A stretch of DNA of 34,044 nt, taken from assembly GCA_945883885.1 (NCBI GenBank), contig CAMCYM010000001.1, forward strand, positions 1-34,044, written 5' to 3'. Position numbers and translations under genes: made by a program. Below, in pieces: positions 31,798 through 34,044 of this stretch. This DNA comes from Chryseobacterium gleum. GTDB taxonomy: Bacteria > Bacteroidota > Bacteroidia > Flavobacteriales_D > Sanyastnellaceae. Under the pieces are notes generated by a model that worked only from the letters and a program-made list of their open reading frames with translations, had not been told where the DNA came from and did not search any database. How positions within the stretch are numbered: the first letter of the stretch is position 1; each line of letters begins with the position of its first letter.

Positions 31798-32274
31798 ATG
31801 AACGACATGCCCATCGCCGACGGCCAATACGTCGAAGTCACCTACATCCTCCGCGAGGAGGGCCCCCAAGGAGAAGAACTCGAAGTCTGCGGCGCGGACG
31901 ATCCGTTCGGATTCATCGTCGGCAACGACGAAGTGCTGCCTGCCTTTGAAGCAATTATGCGCGGGTTGAAGCAGGGCGACACGTTCACCTTCCGGCTCGG
32001 CGTGGACGAGGCCTACGGTCCTGAAGAGGAAGAGGCGTTCGTGGAGCTGCCCAAATCCGCCTTCCTCGTCGACGGTGAGCTCGACGAATCCATCTTCGCC
32101 GAGGGCGAAGTGGTCCCGATGGAAACGGAAGACGGCGAAGAAGTGCTCGGCATCGTGACCGAGGTGCGCTTGAACACCGTGGTCGTGGACTTCAACCATC
32201 CCTTCGCAGGGTTAGACCTGCATTTTGAAGGCACGGTGGTGCGCGTCGGTGAGGCGCCGCCTTCGATGAATTGA
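31798..32274 (+). CDS. SlyD-like FKBP-type peptidyl-prolyl isomerase
   Basis: A 158-residue isomerase and chaperone that speeds proline-bond rotation in folding proteins. The FKBP half appears in GQYVEVTYILREEGPQGEEL, FGFIVGNDEVLPAFEAIMRG and LKQGDTFTFRLGVDEAYGP. The inserted flap (IF) domain spans about 75-125, and the C-terminal strand follows, with VVVDFNHPFAGLDLHFEGTV, the SlyD signature. The metal-binding His/Cys-rich tail of E. coli SlyD is missing, as in many Bacteroidota. ATG 31798 or ATG 31807 may be the start. No signal peptide, so cytoplasmic. Confidence 0.93.
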   Translation: MNDMPIADGQYVEVTYILREEGPQGEELEVCGADDPFGFIVGNDEVLPAFEAIMRGLKQGDTFTFRLGVDEAYGPEEEEAFVELPKSAFLVDGELDESIFAEGEVVPMETEDGEEVLGIVTEVRLNTVVVDFNHPFAGLDLHFEGTVVRVGEAPPSMN

Positions 32275-32321
32275 CACGTCGGTAACGACGAATTCATGCA
32301 CGGGCCGGAGATTTCGGCACC

Positions 32322-33017
32322 TTGCACGCTGTACCCATTCCCTCCGTCGTCGTGTTTGACCTCGTCGGGGCCGTTTTAGGCGGTTCCGAGGCGATGGGTC
32401 GCGCGTGGGCTGCTGCGTTCCGTGCAGCAGGGCTGCAAATAGATGAAGAATCGGCGGACGATATCCTCGGGATGTGCGATGCCGCAGGCGCCCTTGCGGT
32501 GTTTGCGTCCCACCGGTCCGCGCGTACGGCAGCACCGGAGGAAGTGGCGCACGTGTGTGCGGCGTTCCGCAAGGAATGCATCCGGCTGTTCCGCCATGGA
32601 AGTGGGCGGCATTTGACACCCGGCTGGGAACGGACGGTGCGGGCTTTGCTGGAACAGGACATCCCGGTGGCTGCGATGACGTACCTCGACCGGGGGACGG
32701 CGCTGGAATTGTGCGGCCTGCATGGGCTTTCGGTGCCGCTTGTGTCGATCTCGGATGCTGTGGATGGTCCGCTGGGCGCGGGGCCTTTGTACGCAGCGTG
32801 TCAAACACTTGAGGTGGATCCGGCGGCGGCTTGGATGGTGGCAGACAGTCCCGCACTGCTCGCGCAGTATCCAGAAGTACGCGCCATCGGATTGGATACG
32901 GGATGGGCGAATCCGCTCGGGTTTACACGCCTTGCACAGGTGGTAGCCGTGGTGGAAGATGTGGATGAGGTGCTCGATGTGCTTTCGCTGCGTCGGCGGC
33001 GGGTCGATATGGAATAG
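32322..33017 (+). CDS. HAD-superfamily protein, phosphonatase-like, with altered catalytic motifs
   Basis: A 231-residue HAD-fold protein. Motif I reads VVVFDLVGAVLGG: nucleophile D13 is present, but the second Asp of DxD is Val, and the Thr is Val. Phosphonatase-like HADs (PhnX group) also lack the second Asp. Motif II Thr is in AAMTYLDRG. The motif III region is LGAGPLYAACQTLEV, with no clear Lys/Arg, and motif IV has only one acidic residue in VADSPALL (D175). Activity may therefore be altered or lost. A TTG at 32322 is the only near start; ATT 32337 is the less usual alternative. The frame stays open and code use fits a real gene. Confidence 0.8.
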   Translation: MHAVPIPSVVVFDLVGAVLGGSEAMGRAWAAAFRAAGLQIDEESADDILGMCDAAGALAVFASHRSARTAAPEEVAHVCAAFRKECIRLFRHGSGRHLTPGWERTVRALLEQDIPVAAMTYLDRGTALELCGLHGLSVPLVSISDAVDGPLGAGPLYAACQTLEVDPAAAWMVADSPALLAQYPEVRAIGLDTGWANPLGFTRLAQVVAVVEDVDEVLDVLSLRRRRVDME

Positions 33018-33022
33018 CCCCC

Positions 33023-33030
33023 TACCTTCG
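33023..33030 (+). promoter_or_regulatory. Possible -7 box TACCTTCG before thiL
   Basis: One mismatch to TAnnTTTG, 4 nt before the ATG at 33035, so thiL may have its own promoter with a leaderless or nearly leaderless transcript. Confidence 0.35.
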
Positions 33031-33034
33031 GGGC

Positions 33035-34044
33035 ATGGGCCGAACGGAAATCCAGGAGCTCGGAGAATTCGGGCTAATCCGGCGGGTGACGGCGGATATG
33101 CCGCGCCGCCAACCGTCCACGTTGCTGGGTGTCGGCGACGACGGGGCCGTGATCGATGCGGGCAACAAGCGCGTCGTGGTCAGCACGGACATGCTGTGCG
33201 AAGGGGTCCATTTCGACTTGTCCTATGTGCCGCTGAAGCATTTGGGGTACAAGGCGGTGGTGGTCAACCTGTCAGACATCTGCGCCATGAATGCGCTGCC
33301 TACGCAGGTGCTGGTATCGATGGCGCTGTCGAACCGGTTTCCGGTCGAAGCGGTGGACGAGCTGTACAGCGGAATCCGTCGGGCGTGCGAAGTCTACGGG
33401 GTGGATCTTGTGGGGGGCGACACGACGTCGAGCAAGGCGGGATTCGTGCTGAGCATCACGGCCATCGGGCTGGGCGATCGGGATGCGCTGGTGACGCGGT
33501 CGGGTGCACGGGCGAACGATTTGCTGGTGGTATCGGGCGATTTGGGGGGGGCCTACATGGGCTTGCAGGTGCTCGAACGGGAGAAATCGGTGTTTCTCGA
33601 GGCGCCTGCGGTGCAACCAGATCTCGAGGCGCACGCCCTCCTTCTTGAGCGCCAACTGAAGCCAGAAGCCCGGGTCGACGTTGTGCGCGAACTGGCAGAA
33701 CTGGGTTGCCGGCCGACGTCGATGATCGACGTATCGGATGGGTTGGCCTCTGAGGCCTTGCATTTGGCCACAGCCAGCGGCTGTGGAGTGCACATCTACG
33801 AGGACAAACTGCCCTTCGATCCGCTCACGTACGAGACGGCGCGCGTGTTCGACCTCGATCCGACGGTGTGCATGCTGAGCGGCGGGGAGGATTACGAACT
33901 GCTGTTTACGGTCGCGCAAGAGGACTATCCGAAGGTGCGGAATCACCCGAAGCTCAGTGTGATAGGGCATATGACGGCGGACGCGACGGAGCGTATTCTG
34001 GTCACACGGAACGGGCTGCATGTGCCGCTGACGGCGCAGGGGTG
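33035..34044 (+). CDS. thiL: Thiamine-monophosphate kinase (3' end outside window)
   Basis: The first 336 codons of ThiL, which phosphorylates thiamine monophosphate to the active diphosphate with ATP. It opens with ELGEFGLIRRVTAD, then the magnesium/nucleotide motif GVGDDGAVID. Next come STDMLCEGVHFDLSYVPL, KHLGYKAVVVNLSDICAMNA and DLVGGDTTSS, and later MIDVSDGLASEALHLA and MLSGGEDYELLFTV. All match the PurM-like fold. The reading frame is open at the window edge and runs from ATG 33035 without a stop, so the C-terminus (family length about 320-350) is probably only a few residues short. It is 17 nt after the HAD gene stop. Confidence 0.95.
   Translation, partial: MGRTEIQELGEFGLIRRVTADMPRRQPSTLLGVGDDGAVIDAGNKRVVVSTDMLCEGVHFDLSYVPLKHLGYKAVVVNLSDICAMNALPTQVLVSMALSNRFPVEAVDELYSGIRRACEVYGVDLVGGDTTSSKAGFVLSITAIGLGDRDALVTRSGARANDLLVVSGDLGGAYMGLQVLEREKSVFLEAPAVQPDLEAHALLLERQLKPEARVDVVRELAELGCRPTSMIDVSDGLASEALHLATASGCGVHIYEDKLPFDPLTYETARVFDLDPTVCMLSGGEDYELLFTVAQEDYPKVRNHPKLSVIGHMTADATERILVTRNGLHVPLTAQG

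Noticed and set aside
1..34044. CRISPR array, toxin-antitoxin pair, transposase or phage genes
   Set aside because: No regularly spaced repeats, paired small overlapping toxin-like genes, or mobile-element motifs were seen on either strand.

Overview
The window looks like a GC-rich chromosomal segment of a member of the Bacteroidota. Independent markers agree on this: a SusC/SusD pair, a SprE/PorW-type gliding and type IX secretion lipoprotein, DUF4270 and DUF4837 lipoproteins, a split ATP synthase operon without beta and epsilon, and promoter boxes of the TAnnTTTG type. Gene order resembles what I recall of Flavobacteriales-like genomes, but I cannot fix the rank below phylum from sequence alone. 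Coding is dense and mostly housekeeping. I see no transposase, integrase, CRISPR array or rRNA.

Layout. 1-2194: end of a PAS/HisKA_2 histidine kinase, a LytTR response regulator and a small secreted protein. 2146-2860: a decayed patch holding an orphan signal-peptide ORF and a fragment of an AlbA_2/HATPase_c_4 protein, next to tRNA-Asn (2860-2933, minus) and its terminator. 3039-4904: a PfkB sugar kinase converging on an M23 peptidase. 4992-13752: sprE/porW, bactofilin, two small membrane proteins, then atpB-E-F-H-A-G. 13773-15236: an NtrY-like histidine kinase with no regulator beside it. 15387-20018: SusC/SusD. 20079-22206 (minus): an overlapping operon of a cyclase-family enzyme, a small lipoprotein and a secreted probable beta-barrel protein. 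22297-27217 (minus): a beta-barrel protein, glmS, a DUF4270 lipoprotein and a one-domain starch-synthase-like protein. 27321-34044 (plus): panC, tatA, a lytic transglycosylase with LysM, a DUF4837 lipoprotein, a YCF48/BNR-like lipoprotein, a SlyD-like FKBP, a HAD-like protein and thiL (cut by the window end).

How the parts fit. Much of the window serves the envelope: wall synthesis precursor (GlmS), wall cutting (M23, lytic transglycosylase), type IX secretion/gliding (SprE), bactofilin scaffold, Tat export and TonB-dependent uptake (SusCD). The ATP synthase and cofactor genes (panC, thiL) are core metabolism. I found no clear new defence or mobile system. The least explained parts are the three-gene operon at 20079-22206, the kinase placed between ATP synthase and SusCD, the tRNA-side gene remnants, and -10-like boxes that sit 4-5 nt before several start codons and suggest leaderless mRNAs.
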